From contig JAFVGA010000015.1 of assembly GCA_017475235.1 (NCBI GenBank), positions 1-64,000 of the forward strand: a DNA stretch of 64,000 nucleotides. Reading direction: 5' to 3'. This DNA is from Eubacterium sp. (GTDB taxonomy: Bacteria > Bacillota > Clostridia > Lachnospirales > Lachnospiraceae). The notes beneath the pieces are model-generated. The model was not told the origin of the DNA and searched no databases. It worked only from the letters and a program-made list of their open reading frames with translations. Below, piece by piece: positions 25,738 to 34,026 of the stretch (position 1 is the first letter of the stretch; the number at the start of each line of letters is the position of its first letter). The translations under genes were made by a program, and so were the position numbers.

Positions 25738-25770
25738 AATAGGTTAACCAAAATTATTGGTTAACCTATT
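25738..25770. terminator. mgtE terminator
   Basis: A perfect 13-bp stem (25738-25750 with 25758-25770), AATAGGTTAACCA type, directly after the mgtE stop, with T-runs following. Confidence 0.88.
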
Positions 25771-25772
25771 CT

Positions 25773-27242
25773 TTATCCTATATACTGTTCTACATGAACT
25801 ACGTTCAGTAGTATGATTAGTGCTAGTGAGTAATACGTTACTACAGCAACTAAATCATTAATCGTAGAAATGAGTGGTCCCGATGCCACTGCTGGATCAA
25901 TTTTTAACTTGCTGAAAATGATTGGAACCATCGCTCCTACAAAACTAGAAATCATCATCGCTACCCATAATGCCATTCCTATACACGCTGAGATAGCAAA
26001 TGCTCCTGTAAGGGCAACGCCTTTGATGAAGTGGATATAACAACCGGTAATGATTGTTGAAATGATTCCAACTATGAGACCGTTAAAGAAGCCTACTCTT
26101 AGCTCCTTCCACACAAATCCCATCTGCTGTCCGAACGTCAACTCTTCGTCCATCAAAACTCTGATTGTAACACCAAGAGTTTGTGTTCCGACGTTACCTG
26201 ACATTCCAAGGATAACTGACTGGAAGAATACAATAACTGTAAGATCCTTAATTACTCCTTCGAACAATCCAGTAACCGATGCAACGATTAGTCCTAGGAA
26301 CAAAAGAACGATTAGCCAAGGAGTTCTCTTCTTCAAACTCTTTAGTAGTGGCTCGTTCAAATCCTCCTCTTCAGACAAACCGGCGAAACGTGCGTAGTCT
26401 TCGCCCATCTCTTCGTCTACTACTTCCACGATATCCTGAGATGTAATTACACCAAGGATATGTTTGTCATTATCTAAAACAGGGATTGAATCCTCTGAAT
26501 AGTCTTTCAAATCTTCGATACACTCGTCAATAGTCTCGCGGTCGAACACATATGGATAAGATGTTGTTACCAAAGTTTCTAGTGGCACTTCAGATCTTGC
26601 AACAATCAAATCTGTAAGATCGATTGCACCGTAGAAAGCATCTTCTTCATCCAATACATATATAGTAGAAATGTTGTCATTGTCAGCTGCCTGCTCAACA
26701 ACACTCTTCATCGCTTCCTTGATTGTGTACGAAACCGGAATTGCCACGAAGTTAGTTGTCATCTTCGAACCAATCTCATCTTCATCGTAAGACTGAATCA
26801 AATCGACATCTTCTCTAGCCTCGTCTTCCATCAAGTCCACAATCTCGTCACGCTTCTCTTCGTCCAACTCCTCCAAGACATCTACGGCCTCGTCCGAGTC
26901 CATCAACTCGATAATATCAGCAGCAACTTCTGGGTCGAGTTCCTCTACAAACTCTCCCGGATCCTCGAGGTATGCAAAGATTTCAGAAAGTCTCTCGATA
27001 CCTAATATATGGTAGAGTTCCTTTCGCTCCTCAACATCCATGTCCTCCAAAACTGCTGCTATATCATTCTCATGATAATCATCAATCTGCTCTAGCTTTA
27101 CAGTAGCAGGTGCATCACTGTTGATAATCTTTTTAAGTTCCGCTTCGTAGTCTTCTTTCTCAGGCATTTCTTCAGAAACTTCAACTTGATTTTCTAGCTC
27201 TTCATTATTTAGTTTTTCGTCTTTTTCGAATTCCTGGCCCAT
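25773..27242 (-). CDS. mgtE: Magnesium transporter MgtE
   Basis: MgtE (489 aa) is a Mg2+-gated magnesium channel. An acidic N domain (about 60-170, with EELDPEVAADIIELMDSDEA-type repeats) leads to two CBS domains (about 180-300, VLDEEDAFYGAIDLTDL and ILGVITSQDIVEVV). A plug helix and five transmembrane segments follow (about 320-485, with GNVGTQTLGV and ACIGMALWVAMMISSFVGA). Start 27242 (MGQEFEKD) is used rather than an upstream frame because AAGGAGG lies 9 nt before it. It lies 88 bp after the aldo-keto reductase gene. No magnesium riboswitch is visible in that gap. Confidence 0.95.
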   Translation of the reverse strand: MGQEFEKDEKLNNEELENQVEVSEEMPEKEDYEAELKKIINSDAPATVKLEQIDDYHENDIAAVLEDMDVEERKELYHILGIERLSEIFAYLEDPGEFVEELDPEVAADIIELMDSDEAVDVLEELDEEKRDEIVDLMEDEAREDVDLIQSYDEDEIGSKMTTNFVAIPVSYTIKEAMKSVVEQAADNDNISTIYVLDEEDAFYGAIDLTDLIVARSEVPLETLVTTSYPYVFDRETIDECIEDLKDYSEDSIPVLDNDKHILGVITSQDIVEVVDEEMGEDYARFAGLSEEEDLNEPLLKSLKKRTPWLIVLLFLGLIVASVTGLFEGVIKDLTVIVFFQSVILGMSGNVGTQTLGVTIRVLMDEELTFGQQMGFVWKELRVGFFNGLIVGIISTIITGCYIHFIKGVALTGAFAISACIGMALWVAMMISSFVGAMVPIIFSKLKIDPAVASGPLISTINDLVAVVTYYSLALIILLNVVHVEQYIG

Positions 27243-27330
27243 CGGAATGCACCTCCTTCGTCTGTTATTTTTGCCTTCGGCGAAGACATCTTCACCTTGG
27301 AGCAAATTGTTTACAACCTAAATTATTTTA

Positions 27331-28455
27331 TTATCCCTCAAAGTGTTTTGCAACATCTTTTAGGTATTTCATAATCTCTAAATGTTGTGGACAAGCCTTC
27401 TCACACTGACCACACTCAATACAATCTGAAGCCTTGCTGTTATTCTCTGTAAGTCTTGCATAGTATGTTCCCTGTGGGTTCCAACCTTTGCCCTCAAACT
27501 CCTGCAAGTCTGCATTGTAAAGGTCGAAATACTTAGGAATTGGAATCTTCTTTGGACAACCTGGCACACAGTATTCGCAAGCTGTACAAGGAATAGTTAT
27601 TCCCTTATTAATAATATCTGCTGCTTCTAGTGTATATTTGATTTCCTCATCTGTTAGAGGAACAAAATCCTTCATATATGATGTGTTATCGTCCACCATC
27701 TCAAGATTTCCCATACCACTTAGAACCATCTTTACGTTCTCGTGCGATGCGGCAAATCTGATAGCCCACGAAGCCACCGACATATTTGGATCCTTCGCCT
27801 TGAAGTGTTCCTCCACGGCTTCAGGCACATTTACCAAAGTTCCACCCTTAACAGGCTCCATAACGATAACTGGCTTGTTGTGCTTCTTACAAACCTCGTA
27901 GCACTTTCTAGACTGAATGCCTTCGCTATTCCAATCCAAATAGTTAAGCTGCAACTGAACAAACTCCATCTCAGGATGCTCAGTCAAAACTTTATCTAAA
28001 ACATCTGCTGTAGAGTGGAATGAAAATCCAATGTGCTTAACTAGTCCCTGCTCTTTCTTATCCATAATCCAGTTAAAGCAATCAAACTTCTGATATTTCT
28101 TGTAACTATCTTCTCCCATATCGTGAAGTAGATAATAGTCAAAAAACTCGACACCACATTTTTCTCTCTGCGTATTAAAAATATTATCCCTATCCTCTAG
28201 AGAATTAATAAATCCCGAATGAAGCTTCGTCGTCAAAGTAAACGCATCCCTAGGATATCTATCAACTAGGAATTCCTTTGTCGCACCCTCGCTCTGGAAA
28301 TTACAATACATCCATGCTGTATCAAAATATGTAAAGCCGCGCTCGATGAACATATCAACCATGCCCTTCACTTGCTCGACATCAACATGATCTCCATCAA
28401 GCATAGGGAGTCTCATCAATCCAAAACCGAAATTTTTCTCACCAAAACTAATCAT
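27331..28455 (-). CDS. Aldo-keto reductase with C-terminal 4Fe-4S domain
   Basis: A 374-aa cytosolic oxidoreductase. The N-terminal ~270 residues form the aldo-keto reductase barrel, with FDTAWMY (catalytic Asp/Tyr region near 45-51), the Lys of LTTKLHSG near 77 and the His of LLHDMG near 110. The C-terminal ~90 residues carry ferredoxin-like Cys clusters: CTACEYCVPGCP and CIECGQCEKACP. This architecture is common in anaerobic Clostridia; the substrate is unknown. It is preceded 25 bp upstream by a 77-aa gene, so the two are likely cotranscribed, possibly with mgtE. Confidence 0.93.
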   Translation of the reverse strand: MISFGEKNFGFGLMRLPMLDGDHVDVEQVKGMVDMFIERGFTYFDTAWMYCNFQSEGATKEFLVDRYPRDAFTLTTKLHSGFINSLEDRDNIFNTQREKCGVEFFDYYLLHDMGEDSYKKYQKFDCFNWIMDKKEQGLVKHIGFSFHSTADVLDKVLTEHPEMEFVQLQLNYLDWNSEGIQSRKCYEVCKKHNKPVIVMEPVKGGTLVNVPEAVEEHFKAKDPNMSVASWAIRFAASHENVKMVLSGMGNLEMVDDNTSYMKDFVPLTDEEIKYTLEAADIINKGITIPCTACEYCVPGCPKKIPIPKYFDLYNADLQEFEGKGWNPQGTYYARLTENNSKASDCIECGQCEKACPQHLEIMKYLKDVAKHFEG

Positions 28456-28480
28456 CTTTTCACCTTTTCCTTATGGTTAG

Positions 28481-28714
28481 TTATTCGTTTTCAACCGCCT
28501 TATCTTCTGGCATTTCTGTATCTACCAATTCGCTATTCTTCTCTGAGCCTTCGGCAAAAGGACTACAAACATCACATCTTCCGTGATGATGCACTTCTGA
28601 TACAGTGCCCTCTTCTTGCTCGCTTGAAGTACCAACTTTAATACGTCCTACTCCATCTTCTACTTTACCGTCCATCATTGCGATAAATTCTTCTAATTCT
28701 TTATCTGTAGCCAT
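28481..28714 (-). CDS. Small protein with HHHGRCDVC motif, unknown
   Basis: A 77-aa soluble protein. It begins MATDKELEEFIAMMDGKVED, a short helical region, then VGRIKVG, and carries a striking VHHHGRCDVCSPFAEG (about residues 42-57) with three His and two Cys that could bind a metal. The C-terminus is acidic. Start 28714 has GGAGG 6-7 nt upstream. It precedes the Fe-S aldo-keto reductase by 25 bp. I do not recognise a named family. The His/Cys-rich centre suggests a metal-binding or redox accessory role, which is inference only. Confidence 0.72.
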   Translation of the reverse strand: MATDKELEEFIAMMDGKVEDGVGRIKVGTSSEQEEGTVSEVHHHGRCDVCSPFAEGSEKNSELVDTEMPEDKAVENE

Positions 28715-28813
28715 AATACACCTCCAAATAGTGTTTTTTCTCGTCAATAAATGCGCTTTCGCACACATTTAATAGTAACATTTTTAAGGGTTAAAAAAAA
28801 CCCCTTAATATAG

Positions 28814-28838
28814 AAAAAAGTTGCCCTAAGGCAACCTT
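28814..28838. terminator. Terminator of the nitrilase-phosphatase unit
   Basis: GTTGCC-CTAA-GGCAAC stem with A-run on the left and T-run on the right, directly after the stop of the phosphatase gene. A second short inverted repeat (AAGGGTT/AACCCCTT) lies at about 28788-28806. Confidence 0.85.
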
Positions 28839-29450
28839 TTATTTTTCAAAAAATGTTTTGTTGTTTTCAATTAAAGTATATTTTCCGTCCTTTAATTCGT
28901 ATATATTAAACGCACAATTATGCTGCAAATCACCTTTCCAGTAATCCTCAACTCCGTGTCCTAACATATGGCACTGAAGACCCTTGTTCATAGCTCCGTG
29001 TCCCACAATCATAATGCGTTTATAGTCATTCTCTTTTGGTTCAACCACTTCTGTCAAGAACTCGGCCGTTCTACTCATCACAGATTCAAAAGTTTCGCCA
29101 GTTCCTATGTCGTACTTCTCTGGATGATGGAAGAAATTGTAAAACGGACTTTCTGGATTATCCTTCAACTTCATTCCATATCCGCCTTCCATCTCGCCAA
29201 AGTTAATCTCTCTAAGCCTATCGTCGGTGATGATTGGAATGTCTCTATCTCCCACTATCAACTTCGCAGTCTCAAGCGCACGTTTTAGTGGCGATGAATA
29301 GACCACGTCAAAGTCCACATCCTTAAGTCCCTCTCCAGTCTTCATCGCCAAATCGATTCCATCTTGATTTAGTTCTATGTCTGTTCCGCCCTGCAAACGC
29401 CTATCCACATTCCAAGGAGTCTTGCCGTGGCGGATAATATAAATCTCCAT
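28839..29450 (-). CDS. Histidine phosphatase family protein
   Basis: A 203-aa member of the phosphoglycerate mutase-like histidine phosphatases. The phosphoacceptor motif IRHGKTPWN is at residues 5-13, with VYSSPLKRALETA near 50-62 and a second catalytic His in MIVGHGAMN near 150. E in INFGEMEGG near 90 fits the general acid. It could be a phosphatase acting on small phosphorylated metabolites; the substrate is not predictable. Located 27 bp downstream of the nitrilase gene, in one unit with it, and closed by a terminator. Confidence 0.9.
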   Translation of the reverse strand: MEIYIIRHGKTPWNVDRRLQGGTDIELNQDGIDLAMKTGEGLKDVDFDVVYSSPLKRALETAKLIVGDRDIPIITDDRLREINFGEMEGGYGMKLKDNPESPFYNFFHHPEKYDIGTGETFESVMSRTAEFLTEVVEPKENDYKRIMIVGHGAMNKGLQCHMLGHGVEDYWKGDLQHNCAFNIYELKDGKYTLIENNKTFFEK

Positions 29451-29477
29451 AATCCCTTTTCCTTTGTCGCGGAAGTT

Positions 29478-30179
29478 TTATTCTACCTTCTCTATATCAA
29501 CTACTACCATATCTTCTGTTTCTTCTATTTCAAAGAACGCCTCACCATCAGGCCCAATCACACAACTGTATCCTGAGTAGTGTTCCTCCTGCTCACCGTA
29601 ACAGTTAACACCAATCATATAACTGTTAAGCTCAGTTGCTCTATCCCTGATAATTTGTCGCCAGTCATCTTCTCTAGCCGCTGGCCAGTTGGCTGCCACC
29701 ACTACCGCGTCAGTGCTTGATTCCATATCTTCATAAATATCATCGAAGCGCATATCGTAGCAAATGCTAAGACCAAAGTCTATATCATCCAATGTGAAAG
29801 TCACAGTCTCGTAGCCCGGCACAAAGTGCTCATCCTCGCCAGCACTATCAAACAAATGAATCTTTAAGTAATCTGCTATCATCTCGCCGTCTGAGTCAAT
29901 CACAGTATAATGGTTTTCACTCTCGACTTGATGCTCAACCCAACCAAAACCTATGGCAATGCCAAATTCTTCGGCGTACTCTTCCATTAGACTTTGAGTG
30001 TGCAAATCCTCTTCGCCAGTAAGTTCAGTGTTCATTGAAAAACCAGTGAAGCTCATCTCCGGGAAGAAAATGATGTCAGCGCCTTGGTCTGCCGCATCAG
30101 AAATAAACTCCTTCGCTCTCGCAAGGTTGTACTCCTTATCTTCATATTTAATATCAAGTTGGCAAACTGCTACTTTCAT
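29478..30179 (-). CDS. Carbon-nitrogen hydrolase (nitrilase superfamily)
   Basis: A 233-aa nitrilase-fold amidase. The catalytic triad is complete: Glu in FFPEMSFTG (about 41), Lys in DYLKIHLFD (about 107), and Cys in GLSICYDMRF (about 139). These enzymes hydrolyse omega-amides, carbamoyl or deaminated-glutathione-type substrates. The length and YLKIHLFD favour an omega-amidase/YafV-like member, but the exact substrate is uncertain. Divergently transcribed from the cytidylate kinase-like gene; a TTGTTC-18-TAAAAT promoter is likely in the 76-bp gap. Confidence 0.9.
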   Translation of the reverse strand: MKVAVCQLDIKYEDKEYNLARAKEFISDAADQGADIIFFPEMSFTGFSMNTELTGEEDLHTQSLMEEYAEEFGIAIGFGWVEHQVESENHYTVIDSDGEMIADYLKIHLFDSAGEDEHFVPGYETVTFTLDDIDFGLSICYDMRFDDIYEDMESSTDAVVVAANWPAAREDDWRQIIRDRATELNSYMIGVNCYGEQEEHYSGYSCVIGPDGEAFFEIEETEDMVVVDIEKVE

Positions 30180-30255
30180 ATTCGCTCCTCTCTTTTTTTA
30201 TTTTAGCATATGTTATATAATTAGAACAAGATTATGAACGGATGGGGAGGTAATT

Positions 30256-30855
30256 ATGTACCCAGTTATAACGATTAGTAGAGAATTTGGAAGCGGCGGA
30301 CATTCTATCGGAATGCAAGTTGCCGAGAAACTTGGAATTCCATTCTTGGACAGCAAGATTGTGGAGGAAGTTGCAAAAGAAAGCGGCTTCGCCAAAGAAT
30401 ATGTAAAACAACAAGATGAAATGGCTTCATACCCAGAATTATTTATCACATCAAACATCTTTAGCACAAACTACTTTGATACTCCACAAGAGCAAATCCA
30501 AGAGTTACAGAGCAACTACATAATCGAGCAAGCCAAAAAAGGTCCTTGTGTTATTGCAGGACGTTGCGCTGATTATGTTTTGGAAAACGCTGGTATTAAA
30601 GCCCTAAACATTTTTATTCATGCTTCTATGGAATATAGAAAGAAAAGAGTTTTGGAAGTTTACGGCGAAACCGATGTAAAAATCGAGAAACGTATTGAGA
30701 AGAAAGACAAAGGACGCAAGAGCTACTACCGCTACTATACAGATCGAAAGTTTGGCGATGCAAAAAACTATGCACTTTGTCTAGACTCGGGAATACTCGG
30801 AATGGATAAATGTGTAGACTTCATAATTGATGTTGCGGAAAACTTTGGTGAATAG
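30256..30855 (+). CDS. Cytidylate kinase-like family protein
   Basis: A 199-aa protein of the cytidylate_kin2 type. The N-terminal ITISREFGSGGHSIGMQVAEKL (P-loop-like, residues 5-26) and IPFLDSKIVEEVAKESGF match this family, and CVIAGRCADYVL near 95 and the basic KDKGRKSYYRYYTDRKF near 150 are typical of it. The family is thought to phosphorylate nucleotides or related substrates, but many members lack an assigned substrate. It is one of only two plus-strand genes; a TATAAT at 30216 and GGGGAGG support the start. Confidence 0.85.
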   Translation: MYPVITISREFGSGGHSIGMQVAEKLGIPFLDSKIVEEVAKESGFAKEYVKQQDEMASYPELFITSNIFSTNYFDTPQEQIQELQSNYIIEQAKKGPCVIAGRCADYVLENAGIKALNIFIHASMEYRKKRVLEVYGETDVKIEKRIEKKDKGRKSYYRYYTDRKFGDAKNYALCLDSGILGMDKCVDFIIDVAENFGE

Positions 30856-30892
30856 TTAAAGTTATATTTGATAACTGAAAGAACATATATTG

Positions 30893-30953
30893 CAAAGAAA
30901 AAACACTAGGGAAACGAACGATTGTTAGTGAGTTCCCTAGTGTTTTTTCTTTG
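30893..30953. terminator. Long bidirectional hairpin terminator, repeat copy 3
   Basis: A perfect 21-bp stem (30893-30913 with 30933-30953) encloses a 19-nt loop containing GAACGATTGTTAGTGA. It lies between the convergent cytidylate kinase-like gene and purC and can terminate both. Confidence 0.9.
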
Positions 30954-30957
30954 TGAA

Positions 30958-31818
30958 TTATAGATCTTTTCCAGTTAACAATTTGTAACCTTCCAAGTAT
31001 TTATCAATAGTCTTCTGTGCTATATCATCTGGAAGCGTCCAGTCATGGCCCTCATTATTCTTTAGCCAATCTCTTGCAATCTGCTTATCAAATGATGGCT
31101 GTGTAACACCTGGTGTGTAACCTTCTAGTGGCCAGAATCTTGAGCTGTCTGGTGTAAGCATTTCGTCTGCCACCACAATGTTTCCATCTTCATCTAAACC
31201 AAATTCAAATTTTGTATCTGCAATTATGATTCCTTTTGAAAGAGCGTAGTCCGCACACTTCTTGTAAAGAGCGATTGTTAAATCTTTCAACTTTTCAGCG
31301 TACTCTTCTCCCTTTCCAGGATACGCCTTCTCAAGCACTTCAATACTCTGCTCATATGAGATGTTCTCATCATGATCACCAATCTCCGCCTTCGTCGAAG
31401 GTGTGTAAATTGGCTCAGGAAGTTTATCTGATTCTACCAAACCTTCTGGAAGTTTGATTCCACAAACTGTACCATTCTCTTGGTAACTAGCCCAACCACT
31501 ACCTGTGATATATCCACGAACGATAGCCTCGATTGGAAGCATCTCTAACTTCTTGCACATCATCGAATTTCCGTCGAACTGTGGTTGTCTGAAAAACTCT
31601 GGCATATCATTTACGTCAACAGAAATCATATGGTTTGGACAAATGTCCTCTGTCATATCAAACCAGAACTTACTCATCTGTGTAAGCACTGTTCCCTTCT
31701 TTGTAATCTCGTTGTTCAAGATTACGTCGAAACAACTGATACGATCTGTAGCAACCATAATCAAACTGTCGCCATTATCATAAATCTCTCTTACTTTTCC
31801 TTCTTTAATTGGTTTCAT
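30958..31818 (-). CDS. purC: Phosphoribosylaminoimidazole-succinocarboxamide synthase
   Basis: PurC (286 aa) condenses CAIR with aspartate in purine synthesis. The N-terminal KEGKVREIYDNGDSLIMVATDRISCFDV (GK.R..Y motif at about 6-17), the EAIVRGYITGSGWASY segment near 97, and the TPDSSRFWP near 220 are characteristic. At 286 aa it is the longer form, typical of yeast-like and some Clostridial PurC. An extended -10 (TGATATAAT, 31854-31862) lies about 36 bp upstream. No other purine genes are adjacent and no purine riboswitch is seen. Confidence 0.97.
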   Translation of the reverse strand: MKPIKEGKVREIYDNGDSLIMVATDRISCFDVILNNEITKKGTVLTQMSKFWFDMTEDICPNHMISVDVNDMPEFFRQPQFDGNSMMCKKLEMLPIEAIVRGYITGSGWASYQENGTVCGIKLPEGLVESDKLPEPIYTPSTKAEIGDHDENISYEQSIEVLEKAYPGKGEEYAEKLKDLTIALYKKCADYALSKGIIIADTKFEFGLDEDGNIVVADEMLTPDSSRFWPLEGYTPGVTQPSFDKQIARDWLKNNEGHDWTLPDDIAQKTIDKYLEGYKLLTGKDL

Positions 31819-31853
31819 AATTTCCCTCGCTTTTTTAATAATTAACTTCGTAT

Positions 31854-31862
31854 ATTATATCA
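31854..31862 (-). promoter_or_regulatory. Extended -10 promoter of purC
   Basis: TGATATAAT on the minus strand, located between the surface-operon terminator and the purC start. No clear -35 is seen. Confidence 0.5.
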
Positions 31863-31870
31863 AATACATA

Positions 31871-31912
31871 AAAAATATCTAGTGATAATAAATACCACTA
31901 GATATCTTTTTT
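31871..31912. terminator. Terminator of the surface-protein operon
   Basis: ATATCTAGTG (31875-31884) pairs with CACTAGATAT (31896-31905), flanked by A-run and T-run; it follows the amidase stop directly. Confidence 0.88.
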
Positions 31913-32975
31913 AGTTAAAGTAATCTGCAAGTCCGTTACAAATACCTGCAACCAATTTCTTCTGGTAACTATCTGTCGCCATCCTCTTGTCTTCTGCCGC
32001 ATTGGTCATGAATCCCATCTCGATAATTGTTACCGGAACTTTTGACCAATTCATTCCTGTCATATTGTCTACTTGCGATACGCCAACCTTGTTAGCTCCT
32101 GTAGCTTTCACCATCTCGTCCAAAATACAAGATGATAACTTATAACTACTCGAAGCTATTTTGCCACAATATGGATTGCCAGATGTTGGACACATAGTCA
32201 GTATTCCGCTTTGACCTGCTCCCCCACCATTTGCGTGGATTCTTAAGAATGCATCCGCGTTGGCATTATTTGCAACTTGGGCTCTCTCTGCATTTGATAT
32301 GTTGACATCGTTTGTCTCTCTTGTCATCACAACTTGGTAGCCCTGACTCTCAAGAGCACTTTTCAATTTTAATGCAACTTGCAAATTGAGCTGGTATTCC
32401 GCAAGTCCTGAAGCCCTGCCCGCAGTACCCGATGATACTTTTGCTTTCTTTTGGCTAGCTCCCGGTCCAATAGGCTCAGTTGAGGAATTGCCATGTGCCT
32501 GGTGTCCTGGATCAATACAGATAACTTTTCCAGAGCCGTTTGCACTTTTAATCTTTGCCTGGCTCTGTAATCTCTTCTTCTCTTTTTCAGCAGCCTTCTT
32601 CGACTCCTTCTCAGCCTTCTTATATTGTGCTTCATCCATCAACAAATCAGACCTAATATATCCAACTTTGTCTTTATACTTAATGTGTTTCCATTCACCT
32701 TCTGCGCCGTCGCTCAAGACTTTTGTAAACTTAGGAAGCACCTTTACAGATTTTGACTTAACATCAGGCTTTTCTCTAAGGTTCGCGTCGTCTTTCGTGT
32801 ATAGAACCACATCTGCCACTGTGGTAGTTTCAACCACTGTAGTAGTCTCTTTCTTTGTCGTCTCCGCTGGCTTGTCATTTTTGTTACAACTCATAAACAC
32901 AAACACAGCCGTGCCACTGATAATCATTGCCATCACAACGATTATCGCTGTTATTTTTTTTTGATATTTATTCAT
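31911..32975 (-). CDS. N-acetylmuramoyl-L-alanine amidase with SH3 domain
   Basis: A 354-aa cell-wall amidase. A single N-terminal transmembrane/signal segment (ITAIIVVMAMIISGTAVFVF, about 8-28) anchors or exports it. A Thr-rich linker, an SH3-like domain (about 55-115, DANLREKPDVKSKSV) and a charged helical stretch (about 118-145) precede the Amidase_3 domain. Zinc ligands are visible as His in DPGHQAHGN, Glu in LAEYQLNLQ and His in FLRIHANGG; the catalytic Glu lies in IIEMGFMTN. It would cut between MurNAc and L-Ala. Last of four surface genes in one operon, 17 bp after the YARHG gene. Confidence 0.94.
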   Translation of the reverse strand: MNKYQKKITAIIVVMAMIISGTAVFVFMSCNKNDKPAETTKKETTTVVETTTVADVVLYTKDDANLREKPDVKSKSVKVLPKFTKVLSDGAEGEWKHIKYKDKVGYIRSDLLMDEAQYKKAEKESKKAAEKEKKRLQSQAKIKSANGSGKVICIDPGHQAHGNSSTEPIGPGASQKKAKVSSGTAGRASGLAEYQLNLQVALKLKSALESQGYQVVMTRETNDVNISNAERAQVANNANADAFLRIHANGGGAGQSGILTMCPTSGNPYCGKIASSSYKLSSCILDEMVKATGANKVGVSQVDNMTGMNWSKVPVTIIEMGFMTNAAEDKRMATDSYQKKLVAGICNGLADYFN

Positions 32976-32992
32976 TTGAAACTCTCCAATAA

Positions 32993-34009
32993 TTAATTTA
33001 CCATCTTGGCTACTCTAACAAAATCAGAGTATGAGAAGTCAGAAGCCTGTCCTGAAGCGCCTGCCATATTCTTCTTGTACCACTGACGATCCTTCTGAAG
33101 TCTAGTAGCGTTGTGTGCTTCTGTTCCTGACAAGCTAACCGAACTTGTAGACTTGCCTTGGTTCTTATACCACTTCTGATGCTCAAAGTATTCTTGCAAT
33201 GCTGGAGTAACAAACTTACAACCATGTCTAGCATAATACTCATTAATAGCCAATGTAGTAGCTGCATATCTGTCTGCATCGTCATCCAAGATATCGTCGA
33301 AGTAGTATTCGCCAACTGAACTTGTTGGAGCAACCCTATAATTTGTCTTCTGCGATTCCGGAACATTATACTGACTTTGTACTCTAGGTGCCTGAGCGAC
33401 TGTTGTCTTCTTCTTAGCCTTGTTAGCAGCTTTCTCTAATTTAGAAACATACTTCTCAGCCTCGTCACCATAATCAGACATTAGAGATGCATCTCTGTCG
33501 TCGATGGCTTCCTTATAAGACTCCAATGCTTCCTTAGCAGCGTTCTTAGCTTTCTTTACGCCAACGCCTCTCTTGGCCGCTTTAAGTTTGGCATCGTTGA
33601 ATCTCTTCATCAAACTCCTGTATCTGCCAACATCTGCCACATTAGAAACCAATGTAGTTTCAACTGCAGTTGTTACTTCCGTCTCACTGCTATATCCACT
33701 ATCTCTTGTAGCAAATATAACCAAAACAACCGCACATATAACCACAACGCAAGCCAATGCAACTGCCAATATAATAACAGTCTTTTTGCCACCATTTCCT
33801 GAATTATCTACAGGTGGTTCTGGCTGAACCGGTTTGCTAACCTGCTGATCAACAGGCGGTGGTGCCACTGGCTGTGTAGCCTGTGGGTTTGGCTGTGGTG
33901 TTGACTGTGGCGCTGGCTGAGGCGCACTAGTTGGCATAGGCTCGCCACAATTCGTACAGAATTTTACGTTGTCGTCTAACGCTTTTCCACATTTAGTACA
34001 ATATTTCAT
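32993..34009 (-). CDS. Zinc-ribbon/YARHG-domain membrane protein
   Basis: A 338-aa protein. The N-terminus is a zinc ribbon (CTKCGKALDDNVKFCTNCG, residues 4-22). A Pro/Gln-rich linker (about 25-70) leads to one transmembrane helix (about 76-100, TVIILAVALACVVVICAVVL). A coiled region (about 120-200) is followed by a YARHG domain (about 250-325, AINEYYARHGCKF, YFEHQKWYK), found in extracellular proteins of Clostridia. So the zinc ribbon is probably cytosolic and the YARHG domain outside. It lies between an NlpC/P60 gene and an amidase gene, with 17-bp gaps on both sides, implying a cell-wall role. Confidence 0.85.
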   Translation of the reverse strand: MKYCTKCGKALDDNVKFCTNCGEPMPTSAPQPAPQSTPQPNPQATQPVAPPPVDQQVSKPVQPEPPVDNSGNGGKKTVIILAVALACVVVICAVVLVIFATRDSGYSSETEVTTAVETTLVSNVADVGRYRSLMKRFNDAKLKAAKRGVGVKKAKNAAKEALESYKEAIDDRDASLMSDYGDEAEKYVSKLEKAANKAKKKTTVAQAPRVQSQYNVPESQKTNYRVAPTSSVGEYYFDDILDDDADRYAATTLAINEYYARHGCKFVTPALQEYFEHQKWYKNQGKSTSSVSLSGTEAHNATRLQKDRQWYKKNMAGASGQASDFSYSDFVRVAKMVN

Positions 34010-34026
34010 CTCGTTCTCTCCTTTAT

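Noticed and set aside
27243..27330. Magnesium riboswitch upstream of mgtE
   Set aside because: Only 88 bp separate mgtE from the aldo-keto reductase; a GGTGAAGA/TCTTCGCC hairpin is present but no aptamer core is recognisable.
31819..31870. Purine riboswitch before purC
   Set aside because: Only about 50 nt lie between the terminator and purC and no purine aptamer loops are visible.
32386..32964. A 192-codon plus-strand frame opposite the amidase gene
   Set aside because: The amidase frame has all catalytic motifs and an operon context; the opposite frame has no ribosome binding site or domain.
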